Assembly (NCBI GenBank): GCA_963556255.1
Contig: OY744608.1
Coordinates: 8,063,523-8,127,522, forward strand
Source of the DNA: Allolobophora icterica
Lineage: Eukaryota; Annelida; Clitellata; Crassiclitellata; Lumbricidae
Length of the DNA: 64,000 bases
Reading direction: 5' to 3'
The notes under the pieces are model-generated. The model ran no database searches and had not been told where the DNA came from. It was given only the letters and a program-made list of their open reading frames with translations. Positions 1 through 11,299 of this stretch are shown here, piece by piece. Within the stretch, counting starts at the first letter, position 1, and each line of letters starts with the position of its first letter. The position numbers and the translations under genes are program-made.

Positions 1-96
1 TTTGCGCTCAGCTTTACAGTGGCGCTTTAGGAAACTGGAGATTACGATTGCGATTACGAGCGGTATTCGGGTTCAAATCTTCGCCACGGCCGACAC
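1..96 (+). repeat. SINE/LINE 3' tail fragment
   Basis: A short piece ending in a 'GGAGATTACGATTGCG'-type sequence after a GGCGCT motif. The same kind of tail recurs at about 27290-27340, 38600-38670, 42120-42170 and 55390-55440. It looks like the 3' end of a short interspersed element; no head is visible because the window starts here. Confidence 0.45.
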
Positions 97-455
97 TTGT
101 TTCGAGATTTCGGCTCTATGGATCTAGGCCACTTTTTTGGGAATTTCATCTTTAAGAAAAGTGATGACCTTCTTTTTAGTAATTCATCCCACTTTCCTGA
201 CTTTTTTCGGAAACTAACTGACTTTGACGACCTTCTTTTTAGGAATTCATCTGTCAAAAACTTTCATATATCTTATTCTGTAATTTTATTCTTATATTAC
301 TCGTTTACTCGTCTCTGGGGGGAGCGCAACATATATCCTGGGGGGAGAAAGGTGTCTACATTAAAATATTGCTGGCCTCTGGGGGAACATAAATCCTGGG
401 GGAATTTCTCCCCCCCCCACCCCCCCAAAGGTGTCTATATTAAACACTGTCACTT
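97..455 (-). repeat. Interspersed repeat R1, minus-strand copy
   Basis: This stretch is an inverted, diverged copy of 58846-59200. Shared landmarks are the C-run flanked by 'CTGGGGG', the 'GGCCTCTGGGGG' block, the 'ACTCGTTTACTCGTCTCTGG' block and the 'TTTTTTGGGAATTTCATC' end. An internal piece of about 70 bases containing 'ACCTTCTTTTTAG' occurs twice. No coding potential is recognised; the open frame here is incidental. Confidence 0.7.
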
Positions 456-1005
456 AGCCAACAGAGAGCGACAGACAGAAAAACAGACGGACAGAAGAAC
501 AGACAGACAGAGAAAGAGATAAAATGACAGAGACGGAAATAATGCATAATAGGGATAGTATGTATGAACATGACTTTTGCGCATCTGTGAGGAAGTAACA
601 TACAGACAGATGCACAGACCCAGACACAAAAAGACAAACACACAAACAGACACACATAATAAACAGGCAAGCAGACACACACATACTGTCACAGCCAGAC
701 ACACAAACAAATGCGGAAAGTCAGTGACAGAGTAAGCGGGTGTTTGCGTGGTTGTGACTGTGTTTGCATGTGTGTGTATTCGTGTTTATACGTGTATATG
801 CCAGTGCATGCGTGCGCTTGTGTGTATAAGTGTGTATGCGTGTGAAAACCAGTGTATGTGTGTATATGTGTGTATATGTGTGTATGCGTGTGTATGTGTG
901 TATGCCTGTGTGCATGTGTGTGTATGTATGTGTATGCCTGCGTGCATGTGTGTGTTTACGTGGATGTCTGTTCGCTGGACGACTTTGTCAGAGATGAAGG
1001 ATTGG
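456..1005. repeat. Degenerate GACA and GTGTAT simple repeats
   Basis: The left half is ACAGAC-rich (about 460-720) and the right half GTGTAT/GTGTGT-rich (about 745-960). Open frames on both strands here are low-complexity (Cys/Val/Ser or His/Thr rich) and are not counted as genes. Confidence 0.85.
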
Positions 1006-2640
1006 ACAGAGCATTAGAAAGGTTTCGTTGAATCTCCTCAAGATGTTTATTCTAAATCTAACGCTCTGCCTCCTTTCCGCGATGCCTTCATCCTCCTCCT
1101 CCTCCTCCTCTTCAACCCCCTTCACTCCGTCATCCTTATTTGTTCCCGTCTTCCCCCACCTGTTCCTCCATCCTCATCATCACCCTCTCTTTCTTTTCTT
1201 CCCCTCCTTCTTCTCATCCTCGTACTTCTCTCCTTCCTTAACTCCTCCTTTCGTATGCTCCTCATTTTCATACTTCTGTCCCTTCTGTATACTCTTTCTA
1301 CACCTCTAATTTCCCATCCAAATTCCCTTCTTCCTGCTCCTCCTACTTCTCCTCCTCCTCCTCCTCCTCGTCCTTCCCCTTCTGTATACTCCTCCTACTT
1401 CTCATCCTAGTTCTACTCCTCCTTCCCTTCTGTTGAGTCTTCCTGGTCCTCCTACCTCTCCTTCTCCTCCTCGTCTTCCTTCCCCTTCTGTATACTCCTC
1501 CTACTTCTCTTCGTCGTCGTCCTTCCCCTTTTGTAAACTCCTCCTCCTACACGTGTCCTGCTTTAGTCTTCTCTCTATCTCCTCCTTATCTCCTTCTACT
1601 TCACGGGCTTCTTCCTGTTACCCTCCTTGTCCTCCAATCCTTTGTCTTAATTTCTGTTCTTCGTCTGCATCTTTATTATCCTCACATTATACTTCTCATC
1701 GCTGGTTCTTCTTCGCCTCCTCCTCGTCGTCCTCCTCGTCCTCCTCGTCCTCGTCCTCGTCCTCCTCGTCCTCGTCCTCTTCCTCCACCCATTCCCTTTC
1801 CTTCTTCTCTGCTTTTACTTTTCTTACTTCCTTTCTTATCTCCTGCCCATTGCATTCTTCCTCAACTCTTGCTCTTCATTCTCACCCTCCTTGTAATGCT
1901 TTCGTCATATCCCTTCATCTTTTCAAATTCACATTTAAATCTGCTACCCTCTTCTATAGTTTCTCTAAATAATCTTCTCTTCCCTCTCTTCTTAATCTCC
2001 TTCCTCTTCCTCCCAATCTTCTTCCTCCAAATCTTACTAATCTTCATGCTAATCTCCTTCTTCCTCATACTAATCATTCCTCATAATCTGCCTCTTCCCA
2101 TCATCTTAATCTTATTTCTTCACCTCCCATTCTTATTCTCCCCTAATCTTCTTATTCCTACTGATACTTTCTTCCTCCTCCTCCTCTAAAGCTTCTTCTT
2201 CCTCCTCTTAATCTTCTATCTCCAACTCATCCCTCATATCCTCGACTTTATAATCCTCCTGTAATAATCCTTCTCCAACTCCTCCTTCATACTCATCCTA
2301 ATGCAATCTCCTATCTCCCATCCTCATCTGCCAATCCTCCTCCTCCTCCAACCTTCATCCTCCATCTTCCTCCTGCGCTTAAATCTCCAATCCTCATCTG
2401 CCAATCCTTCATCCTCCTATATTCCATCCTCACCTGCCAATCCTCCTTCTCCTCCATCCTCCTCCATCCTCCTAATTCAATCTCCTATCTCCAGTCCTCA
2501 TTAGTCAATCCTCCTTATCCTCCATCCTCCTCGCCTAATTCAATCTCCTATTCTCACCTGCCAATCCTTCATCCCGTCCTCCATCCCATCTTCTACCTCC
2601 GTATCAATTCGATTCCATTTTCCTCCGTAACATCTGTTCC
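1006..2640. repeat. 1.6-kb polypyrimidine tract, TCC/TCG-rich
   Basis: The + strand is overwhelmingly C/T, with runs of CTC, TCC and CTCGTC (for example 1720-1790) and repeated 'CCTCCTACTTCTC' and 'AATCCTC' phrases. Both strands carry long low-complexity frames (Ser/Leu/Pro-rich on +). I see no gene. Such tracts are known to adopt triplex (H-DNA) structures; that they do so here is inference. Confidence 0.8.
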
Positions 2641-3460
2641 CGAGTAAAACAATCGCCAGCCAAGACGAATCCTCGACAACATTCTCACTCGCAAAAAACC
2701 CGTTCGAAAACAAAGCGCATATGCGGTTCAGATCGCCTGTCAGATCTTCAGATAGACTCCCTGGCGTCTGACAGAACTTCAGATCGCGTCAGATTTCGTC
2801 AAGCGTTTGACTTCTATCTTAGGGGGGGGATCTGATTTGTTATAAAACGGCGCAAAAGAAAGCTAGCTATCTGGGTGTGCATCATATTCGCGTCGCTTCA
2901 CGCTGAGGACGTTTTAATCAAGATCGTTTAAAGGTAAAAGGTAACGATAAGTCGGTAACACACCTTTACAGAAACTCCTCAGAATCATGATTAAACGGTA
3001 AGGGCAGTGTTTCAGTTGCAAAAAAAGAGCCGGGGTCGAAAATTTAAGTAACGAAAGGACATGATTGCAAATCAAAATCTAATGTTGTTAATTTGTTGCA
3101 GACAAAACAAATGACGACTTATGAGATATTTTAGTTTCCCGACCCCAAACAGCTTTTCAGTTACATAGCTGAGAGGTTAGAAGAAGAGCTAGGGGGTTGA
3201 ACCCCAAGCCCCCGACAACAAAAACACTGGGTAAGGCCGTAAGGGTGAAGGGAAGGGCAGCATACTTGTAATGCGAATCTGAGGCGCAGTTAGTCAGTCT
3301 CCAGTTGAAGAGCTCTTATAAGTAATCCACAGATTTTTTAACGCCAATGAGAAAAAGTGAGTTTTGAGACGTTTCTTGAGGGAAGAGAAAGAGTTCAAGC
3401 ATAGAATAAACATTGGTAGTCGGTTCTCATTCCTTGGGGCAGTAACAGAGAAGACGAGAG
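2641..3460. other. No recognised gene
   Basis: Mixed-composition DNA with a few local 'CAGATC'/'TCAGATC' repeats near 2730-2800. No open frame, splice-flanked exon, RNA gene or mobile element was recognised. An upstream exon of the tetraspanin could lie here, but nothing specific supports one. Confidence 0.5.
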
Positions 3461-3517
3461 TATATATATATATATTATATATATATATATATATTATATA
3501 TATATATATTATATATA

Positions 3518-3560
<43 letters not shown>
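3461..3560. repeat. (TA)n microsatellite
   Basis: About 100 bases of TATATA with periodic TATTATA interruptions, roughly 200 bases upstream of the tetraspanin exon acceptor. Confidence 0.95.
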
Positions 3561-3562
<2 letters not shown>

Positions 3563-3753
3563 AATATATTATTGCATGACATTACAATTTATACACACAT
3601 AAATATTTAGTTATATTGCATAACATTGTAGTATTTTTAACTTTTCGTAAATTTTAGATTTTCTCGAACCACTTATGATTGAGCGCTATATAAACAAGAA
3701 GACGCCGAAGGATTATTTCTCATCGGATCACGTACATACTCACTCGCTCTCTC

Positions 3754-3780
3754 GCTGACCTCCGACCTTTTCCCGTCCAG
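3754..3780 (+). other. Predicted 3' splice site of tetraspanin exon A
   Basis: A branch-like CTGAC (3755-3759) is followed by a pyrimidine-rich run ending 'TTTTCCCGTCCAG' at 3780. In the coding frame there is no ATG between the upstream stop (TAA at 3691-3693) and position 3781, or anywhere in the exon's N-terminal part. The exon must therefore be internal and joined to an upstream exon that supplies the start codon. Confidence 0.65.
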
Positions 3781-4152
3781 CACAACACCGCGCTCAGCCT
3801 GGACAAAGAGGAGCCGAAGGAGAGAGACTCGGATGGCGAGACCCGGGCCACGGCTCCAACCCCAACCGAGGAGAAGGAAGCGGGGGAGGAGGAAGAGGAA
3901 GGGAATGAGGTGAGGGAGGATACCGGCATTCCCTCGGCAGATGGCGTTGCTGAGCACGGAGAAACCGGAAGTGACGACGACCGGAGCAGCGCTTCCGGTC
4001 AGAACGGGCCGGAAGTGGTGAACAACAAGAGACTGCATCACGATTCTGGATCGGAGGAGTCTGCTCAGCACACCAACGCCGTCTGTACAGCGGAGGTTTG
4101 CGGGACAGTCTGCTCCAAGTCGTTCCTCATCTCCATCAACCTCACCTTCGTA
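3781..4152 (+). CDS. Tetraspanin, exon A (acidic N-terminus and start of TM1)
   Basis: 124 codons in one frame. Residues 1-100 are highly acidic and low-complexity, with a Glu run at 36-40, Asp/Ser-rich stretches and a GSEES motif; this is a predicted cytoplasmic region. Cysteines 102, 107 and 111 sit just before the membrane, where tetraspanins are commonly palmitoylated. A hydrophobic stretch (SFLISINLTFV, 114-124) begins TM1 and resembles the family pattern of a basic residue, hydrophobics and a central Asn. The exon ends exactly on a codon boundary (Val) at GTAAGT. It continues in phase 0 into the exon at 59824, giving FV|VLGW across TM1, which is where many tetraspanin genes carry an intron. 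Family tetraspanins usually have only about 10-20 cytoplasmic residues here, so an extension of more than 110 is unusual. The initiator methionine is not in this exon. The membrane-protein call is firm once the exons are joined; ligand and subfamily are unknown. Confidence 0.75.
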
Positions 4153-4158
4153 GTAAGT
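4153..4158 (+). other. 5' splice site of exon A
   Basis: GTAAGT follows the Val codon, a full-consensus donor on the intron side. The (GACT)n array starts within a few tens of bases. Confidence 0.8.
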
Positions 4159-4434
4159 ACTCATCTGCTAATCACTGACTGACTGACCTACTAACTGACT
4201 GACTAACTGGCTTGCTGACTGACTGACTAACTGGCTTGCTGACTGACTGACTGACTTACTGACTGACTAACTGGCTTGCTAACTGATTGACTGACTGACT
4301 GACCTACTAACTGACTGATTAACTGGCTTCCTGACTGACTGACTCACTAACTGGCTTGCTGACTGACTAACTGACTTACTGACTGACGGACTAACTGGCT
4401 CACTGACTGACTGACTGACTGACTAACTGGCTTG

Positions 4435-4473
<39 letters not shown>

Positions 4474-4715
4474 GCTTGCTATCTGATTGACTGACTGACT
4501 GACCTACTAACTGACTGATTAACTGGCTTCCTGACTGACTGACTGACTGACTAACTGGCTTGCTGACTGACTGACTGACTAACTGACTTACTGACTGACG
4601 GACTAACTGGCTCACTGACTTACTGACTGACGGACTAATTGGCTTGCTGACTGACTGACTGACTGACTGGCCTGCTCACTGACTAACTGGCTAGCTGACT
4701 GTCTGACTGACTAGC
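4159..4715. repeat. (GACT)n array with higher-order phrases
   Basis: Tetranucleotide GACT/CTGA repeat with regular interruptions 'CTAACTGGCTTGCTGA' recurring every 50-60 bases and a longer period near 240 bases (compare 4300-4440 with 4500-4640). The Ser/Gln-Val frame on the minus strand is an artefact of the repeat. Confidence 0.95.
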
Positions 4716-5097
4716 TCATAGGCTGATGTGTGTATGTATGTGATGGTGAATGATTGGATTTCAACCGTGCTACTCCAACAGATTACGATTCGAAACTATA
4801 ATTTCAGCTGAAGCGACCATCAATGTCATCGTATTATGTTACGGCGCTTTAGAAGCGATCACATTAGATTCAGTAGATGGCGCTACATTGCGACTAATGT
4901 GACAATGATTAAAGTGTTTTCACAATGTCTGGGGTAAAGCTCTAAAAGTCAGGGACAGTTCTTTGGAATTGCTTCCAGGTCCTGTATCTCACATGGAGCA
5001 ATTACAGAGGAGACTTTTCCCAGAAGATAGCAGGTGGTTTGTGGTTAATGCACACAGTACGTGTTACAGAAGAGTACGCAGAATGTGCTTCCAGCAT
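4716..5097. other. No gene; small perfect hairpin
   Basis: Unremarkable sequence with one near-ideal inverted repeat, TCACATTAG (about 4859-4867) and CTAATGTGA (about 4893-4901). Nothing else was recognised. Confidence 0.5.
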
Positions 5098-5140
5098 GAG
5101 AGATAGAAACAGAGAGACAGAGAGAGAGAGAGACAGAGAC

Positions 5141-5179
<39 letters not shown>

Positions 5180-5381
5180 GACAGAGAGACAGAGACAAAG
5201 AGAAAGAGAGACACAGAGACAGAGAGAGAGAGTGAGAGACAGACAGACAGAGACAGCCAGAGACAGACAGACAGACAGAGACAGAGACAGACAGCCAGAC
5301 AGATAGAGAGACAGAGAGGAGACATACAGACAGATAGATCTCTGTGCAAATAGACAGAGAACGAGAAAAAGAGACAAATAG

Positions 5382-5422
<41 letters not shown>

Positions 5423-5430
5423 TATCTCTG
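5098..5430. repeat. (GACA)n/(GA)n microsatellite
   Basis: AGACAGACAG and AGAGAGAC tracts. The many Ser/Leu/Cys-rich frames on the minus strand are simple-repeat translation. Confidence 0.95.
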
Positions 5431-5745
5431 TGCAAATGGGCTATTATTAAGAGTGCGAACTGCAACATTCCAACGTCTTAGTGAACTGTTTGGTGGTTGG
5501 AAGGTGGTCCTCCACTGTCAGCAGAAGCCAAGAAGCGCAGCAAATGCCAGATACTGAGCAGTGGATGTTCCAGCCTCAGGTACCAAGAGATCATCAAAGC
5601 CACATGAATCAAACAGGTCTTCGCGCTGCTAAGACTCACCTGTTCCAGCCGAGCTTTCATATCCACCGCACCACTTAGCTGCTTTGTTCTCTAAGTGCTG
5701 CTTAAAAACAGGCCAGCAGCATACGAAGCAGTACAATGCAGTGCA
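5431..5745. other. No recognised gene
   Basis: Short frames only. It directly precedes an ACAAT pentanucleotide array and could be the 3' untranslated part of a LINE or SINE whose tail seeded that array, but I have no homology to support this. Confidence 0.35.
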
Positions 5746-6115
5746 ACGCCAATACAATGCAAAGCATAACAATACAATACAATACAATACAATACAATAC
5801 AATACAATACAATACAATACAATACAATACAATACAGTGCAACACCAATACAATGCAATACAATGCATAACAATATAATACATAACAATACAATGCAATA
5901 CAATACAATGCAACAACAATTCAATGCAATGCAAAACAATGCAATATAATACAATGCAACACCAATACAATGCAATGCAACACAATGCAATATGATACAT
6001 TGCAACACCAATACAATGCAATGCAAAACTATGCAATACAATACATTAATATAAACAGAATACAATACAACAAATTCAAATACAACAAACTACAATACAA
6101 TACAAAGCAGCACAG
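5746..6115. repeat. (CAATA)n pentanucleotide array
   Basis: A perfect ACAAT core at about 5768-5836 grades into degenerate copies (AACACCAATACAATGC) up to about 6110. The same pentamer forms the tail of the L2-like element at 36826, so an origin from a LINE tail is plausible. Confidence 0.9.
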
Positions 6116-6495
6116 CACAGTGAAATGAAAAACAAAAAATATTGGCCAACGATGCAGTGCAATCTGCCCAGCAACGTTTCTGGCCTCTAAGTCTAAGTCG
6201 TCGTCATCTTTTGTAATTGTAATGACGACAATTTATACAGCTTTGTCAGTAGCAAGCTACTTCTAGGATGTTTTTTACAATGTTTATGAACAATTCTGTC
6301 AGGCCCTGCGTAGAAAGTGCACCTGCAATATTGTAGAAATGTAAATGTAGATTTTTCTGTACAGCAAACGGATCTCCTAATCGTAAACTCCAAATTTCTA
6401 AAGAGTTACTCTGAAGATAAGCGAAGGGCGCCAGCTTATTCACGAGCGCTGCTTCATATCAAAAGGGTTGTCCAGAAATTGATGTCCATCGGAAG
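6116..6495. repeat. Fragment of SINE-like family T2
   Basis: The part at about 6365-6480 ('CCAGCTTATTCACGAGCGCTG', reading through a spaced 'TTGTCCAGA') matches 54960-55080 and the inverse of 38490-38670. No gene was recognised. Confidence 0.45.
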
Positions 6496-6729
6496 TCAGA
6501 GTCTGGTTGCAGTTTCAAAGCATGCGTCGCGAGTATGCATGAAGCAGGAGCTCGAGAGGTTGGAGATGTGATTAGAGAAGGAGAGATGCGGATCAAAGGC
6601 AATGCCAAGATTGCGCACAGAGAGTCGGAGGTGAAAGTGGGAGATGACCAGATGGTGGATGAGTGTTTGGAAGGGTGGTGCAGTCAGATCCTTAACCATC
6701 GCTACCCGTTTGAACGGGTACGACGCCAC
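6496..6729 (-). pseudogene. L2/CR1-type LINE reverse transcriptase relic
   Basis: The minus frame contains a segment (SVRNLGIAFDPHLSFSNHI) typical of the region just C-terminal to the palm in L2/CR1-type LINE reverse transcriptases. The same VRDLG..LD..L.F..HI pattern is seen at 37560 in this window. Upstream and downstream parts are missing and there is no tail, so it is a truncated, decayed copy. Confidence 0.6.
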
Positions 6730-8339
6730 TAAATGTCCCCGTGTACGGGCCGTGCTAGTCCGAGATTCAAATCACAGTGCCAATGTCCTTCCGACCGCTG
6801 TATATGCTAATGGTTTGCAGAACAATCGCAAGATAACTGATATTTAAATGTACACAGTAAAGAGTCTTCCCGAGCATAGATATCGTGTAGTGCAGAATTT
6901 TATGCAGCACTTAAATCGTAATCGTTCAAAGGCACTACAGTTCAGGCACGCACCACTTGCCTGAACTGTGTAGTTCCTTTGAACGATGCTAGTCATGCTA
7001 CTTTAAAGGAAGTGAAGACAGAACAGGTTGATTGCTGGTTCTAGGCTCCTAGCTGACATTCATACGCGTCCTTCGATTATATTTGCTTGTGACTGTTATA
7101 GCTTAACAACTGTTCTGATCGTTCGTTTACACATATTTCATATGCACTTATCATATAGTTCGACATGAGCTTCACAGAACCGCTTTGTCTCTTTTCCGTG
7201 TCCGCTTTAAGACCATTTTGATCGATCGTGGTTTCATTGTATTAGGTCGGGGACCGCCTCTGATGAGTCTCTCTTGAAGTGGCGCTATATAAATCTGCAA
7301 TTACCATCACTATGTAGTTACTTAGTTACCTAACCAACTACTTACTTATTAGTTCTTTCACTTACTTGAGTAGTTGCTTAACTACGCACTTACCGATTTA
7401 CATACTTTCTACATGCATGTATACATACACATGCTTCGATAGTAGATACATATATGGGTGTACGTGCGTATCTACGTATGTAGGTATATATCTTTGTATG
7501 TACCCTGGTATATGATGTGGAATGTGGATATAATTATAGTATAGCGCCTTTTCAGCGCCTCATAAAAGCGCTTCCCACCCCGATTTAAACGATGTTGAAG
7601 TCTGTAAGAACAAGTAGTTAATCAACAAGCGAACATTGCTCAGATAACTAGAAGAGTGACCACTGGCGAGTCCCCGCCGACACTTTAGAGCCTAATCGAC
7701 GGATCGTTATCCAAAGTTGATAATAAACGCAATGTTCGTGGACTACGTTGTGTCGAAGAATAGGAGCGACGACTAGCGACAAGGCTCCCAACACACGAAC
7801 TCCACCACCATCAAGCATTCCCTCGCAGGTGGTTTAGAAGACGTTCTTCACACCCGGCAATTGTTCGTTTCGTGAAGTCTCACAACGGAAAACGGTCGGA
7901 ACCAATCCACGGGCTCTATTGACATTTCCAAATGGAACCTGACACTGATAACCTGAGACCCCTTGATTGGACGAGTCCATGTTTACGCGCGAAACCTCGA
8001 TAACAAACGTCCGGATATATCTTCAGAAACATCAGAGAAGGAGAGAAATAAGTGCCTGAAAGTGTACTCTACTGGGTCCAGTTAGAAGTACGCATATATA
8101 TATACACATATGCACACGGGAAAGACATTCGTACGTACGTACATGTAAGTAAGTAAGTAATCTTACATACTGACATACACTCGTACAAATCATACATACA
8201 TACTTATTTTAGTACTTGCTTACAAGCGTACTTCCCGTACTTGAGTGGCAAGACGCCATGCAGCGCGTGGAACCTCAGTAGTCATAGTGTTTACGTTATA
8301 TCAACTACAGCAAATGCGCACATTGCGATGATATATACG
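6730..8339. other. No gene; one 3'-tail repeat (T3)
   Basis: About 7130-7310 carries tail family T3 ('TCGATCGTGGTTTCATT', then 'GTGGCGCTATATAAATCTGC'), also seen at 17370-17512 and 59290-59420. The remainder (7311-8339) has short ACTTACTT and GTAAGTAA runs but no coding or RNA feature that I can support. Confidence 0.4.
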
Positions 8340-9027
8340 CAGATCATCGAGGTAGACAGACAGAAAGATGGACACACAGACACAGACAGACAGTGACACA
8401 GATACACCGACTGACTGACAGACTTACTGACTGACATACTGAGCGACTGGCAGAAGAAGAGCAATGGAAAGATGGAGAGAAACAGGTATGAAAGTGGATT
8501 GGGAGTGGGGCAACTTACGCACCCGCAGATTATTAACACCTGTCTTGACGAGAGACGAGCCAAAGGTATGCGGTTATTCTGCACACGTCAGAGCCATAAA
8601 TCAGCCGAAGATGTCCAGGTGAGTCCTCCATCCAGGTATTCCTTCCCTGCCACCTTCTCCCAACCCAAAGCGAGGGAGAGACGGAGGTAATAAGACGGGA
8701 TCGGTGGCAGATATTCTTAGTGCTGTTTTACTCTTATACGTATTAATAGGCGCAGACGAATGAGGGAAAGAGAGGGAGCCTCTCGGAGGGGAAGAGAGGG
8801 AGCCTCACGGAGGAGAAGGGAGCCTGGCAAATACGGTTCCTTTCCCGACTGATTGACGCAACGGATGTTCGCCCTGGATGAGAGGCGGACTCCAGTTACT
8901 CTCCGCTGCTGGTGTTATGGCTAGTTTACGCCAACGAACGGGATTGGAACGGTGCAGTCATATTTTGGGAATTTGTTGCGCGTATGCATAGATGATCATC
9001 ATCCAACGGACGATGAGAAAGAGAACG
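8340..9027. other. Short GACA tracts and unassigned sequence
   Basis: A GACA-rich stretch lies at 8350-8450. A small imperfect repeat of about 27 bases, 'AGAGAGGGAGCCTC', occurs two to three times at 8768-8825. No gene was recognised. Confidence 0.5.
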
Positions 9028-9120
<93 letters not shown>

Positions 9121-9153
9121 GGCAGGCAGACAGACAGACAGATAGACAGACAG

Positions 9154-9186
<33 letters not shown>

Positions 9187-9495
9187 CATACAAAGAAACA
9201 GACATGCAGATAGACACTTATAGACAGACATACAGACAAACACGTACAGGTAGACATACATAGAGACAGACAGACACAAACATACATACAGACATACAGA
9301 CAGACACATACAGACAGAAATACATACATACAGAGAGACACACAGACCCAAACCCCAAGACAAACAGACAGACACATATACACACGTGCACACATACACA
9401 TAGACAAACACACGGGCACAAACACAGACTGACACAGATACTGAGTCTAGTGAGAGAGACAGGCAGACAGAGAAACCGACAGACAGACATACAGA
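9028..9495. repeat. (GACA)n with CATA-rich continuation
   Basis: Near-perfect ACAGACAG from 9028 to about 9150, then ACATACAT and degenerate CAGACA to about 9490. All frames over it are low-complexity and are not counted as genes. Confidence 0.95.
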
Positions 9496-9718
9496 CAAAG
9501 AGCGAGAAACCATAATTGACGATACCAGATGAATCCACTTATTGACTTCAGGTCAACGTACAACAGATTTACGGAGCTCAATGTAAATGTCAATTTAGCA
9601 CTTACGTCAAGATTGATGTTTATATGAATGTATATAATTAATTAAATGATCAATTTACTAGCAGCTGGTGTGTGGCCGGTGTCTAATAAAAAATGCACCA
9701 AGCTAGAGCGGGCCAAAC
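9496..9718. other. No recognised gene
   Basis: AT-rich spacer between the GACA array and the piggyBac target site. Nothing was recognised. Confidence 0.4.
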
Positions 9719-9722
9719 TTAA

Positions 9723-10541
9723 CCCTCGGTGGCACCCCTTTTTGAAAAACACGTTTCAGTACCCCTGGGGGTCAAAAGGACCCCCACTATTTTAAGCATG
9801 TTTTGAGTGTAATATTTCCAATGAAACAACTAATGCACAATATCAACATAGTAGATATAATATCTGAAGTCATAGCATCCAAATTATAATATATCATAAG
9901 AAGATATAGGTCTGTGGTTCGTATCGATCTTCTTGACAAGGAAGCGTGTTCGAAAATATTCAATTAGTCGTCCTTGCATGTATCGCACACGAATGATTTC
10001 GCTGCATGATTTCCGCAAACGAACTGCTGACACTTACTGCATCTATAATTCACTTTAGTGTCTTTCACTCTGGGACACACATGACACCTTCCTCTCTTCT
10101 TGCTGGCGTCTGGTGCGGGTCTCTCAGCCTCAGGAATTCCCAGCGCAAGAAAGCAACGCTTCATAGACGCCTGTTCATAGATCCGAGGATCCGCTCGTCT
10201 GGTTAGTATCCATGGCCAACACATCGCAGTACCTGCCTCTAGAAGGAATAGTCTCTTTCTTGATCCGCGCTTACATTGTCTAACCACTCATTAATATGTT
10301 TCATCACCGCGCTATGCGAATAGGTCGCCATGTTTGCACTACTATTTGTTTACTTTCTCTGTCAAACACCAACGCTGGTTCCCTGCTTAAAAGAATGACG
10401 TACTAAATTGAATGAATCTGTTGAGCAGAAACATAGAATCAATGTCTTAAAAGTTAATACGCATGCATTGCATAGTTGAGGAAATATATAATAAGAAATA
10501 TATGTGGGGGTCAAAAATACCCCCAGGGGTACTTCAGAGGG
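9723..10541 (-). mobile_element. Non-autonomous piggyBac element
   Basis: Flanked on both sides by TTAA (9719-9722 and 10542-10545), the obligate piggyBac target. The termini are inverted and begin CCCTC. Subterminal 'TACCCCTGGGGGTCAAAA' and 'GGGGGTCAAAAATACCCCC' blocks repeat near both ends. The interior keeps only the C-terminal part of a transposase on the minus strand. At 819 bp against the 2.5 kb or so usual for autonomous elements, it is an internal deletion derivative. Confidence 0.85.
9964..10287 (-). pseudogene. piggyBac transposase C-terminal cysteine-rich domain, relic
   Basis: The last 40 or so residues carry a cysteine-rich cross-brace array: CHVC, then CSKC, then CGNH, then CDTC, followed by Asp-Asp and stop. 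This is the DNA-binding C-terminal domain characteristic of piggyBac-family transposases. The preceding basic segment (KKRGR) also fits. The DDD catalytic core is absent, and upstream residues in this frame do not look like transposase, so the protein is not functional as a transposase. Confidence 0.75.
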
Positions 10542-10545
10542 TTAA

Positions 10546-10862
10546 GCTACAACCTATGGTGGATAAGCCACTGGTAAAGACAAGTCTTTATAGGGAGATA
10601 GTATGTGGTGAATAAGCAATTGGAAAAGACAAGTCTTTACAGGGAAACAGCCTATGGTGCATAAGGAATTGGAAAAAGGTAAGTTTTTACAGGGAGACAG
10701 TCTATGGAGGATTAGCAATTGCAAAAAGGCAAGTCTTTACAAGAAGACAGCCTTTGGTGGATAAGCATTTGGATCAAAACAAGTTTTAAATCGAGACAGC
10801 CTATAGCAGATAAGCAATTGGAAGAAGACAAGTCTTTAAATTGAGACAGCCTATGCTGAGAA
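10546..10862. repeat. 50-bp minisatellite, about six copies
   Basis: A unit containing 'GGTGGATAAGCAATTGG', then 'AAGACAAGTCTTTACAGGGA', recurs with starts near 10562, 10611, 10661, 10711, 10761 and 10810, a period of 49-50 bases. It begins directly at the right TTAA of the piggyBac element. Confidence 0.85.
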
Positions 10863-11299
10863 ATGTAAGCCTTAAGCTGCTATCGAAAGGGTACGTATAA
10901 TGACTAACCAGAACGTAAAGATGCAAGAAATGTTCGCGATAATACGAGAACGTAAATTTTGACTTTAATGAAAGTTTGGGCGTTAATGTGGACATCACTG
11001 CTAACATTATTGCATGATTAGCCTTAATGTAGACTTCTTTCTCCAGGTAATATGACGCAATAATCCAGACCTATCTGATAAGTTCTGGTTTCGACGCCAG
11101 TCTAAGCGAAGCACCGTCATTCCTCTGAACCCGACGAAGACGACTTCCATCTGGCTTAAGCACACACACCAGACTCACTCGAAGACTGACGATGAAGCAA
11201 TAAACTCGCGATTTCTTGACTCCAGTCAATAACTCGTCTTCCGCCACCTGGGTGTGTTCCAGGACAGAGAATCATCCATGCCTGACCCCGTGAACTCTG
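10863..11299. other. No gene; left arm of a 45-bp direct repeat
   Basis: 'TTCCATCTGGCTTAAGCACA' with its flanks occurs at about 11135-11180 and again at about 11460-11503, bracketing the (GTCT)n array. Nothing else was recognised. Confidence 0.5.

Noticed and set aside
3694..3780. Extension of exon A upstream as a first exon
   Set aside because: The frame is open to 3694 but has no ATG, while a branch-pyrimidine-CAG acceptor is present at 3780.
9028..9150. Regular short repeats that could suggest a CRISPR array
   Set aside because: Uninterrupted GACA units without spacers in a eukaryotic setting. The same holds for all tandem arrays here.
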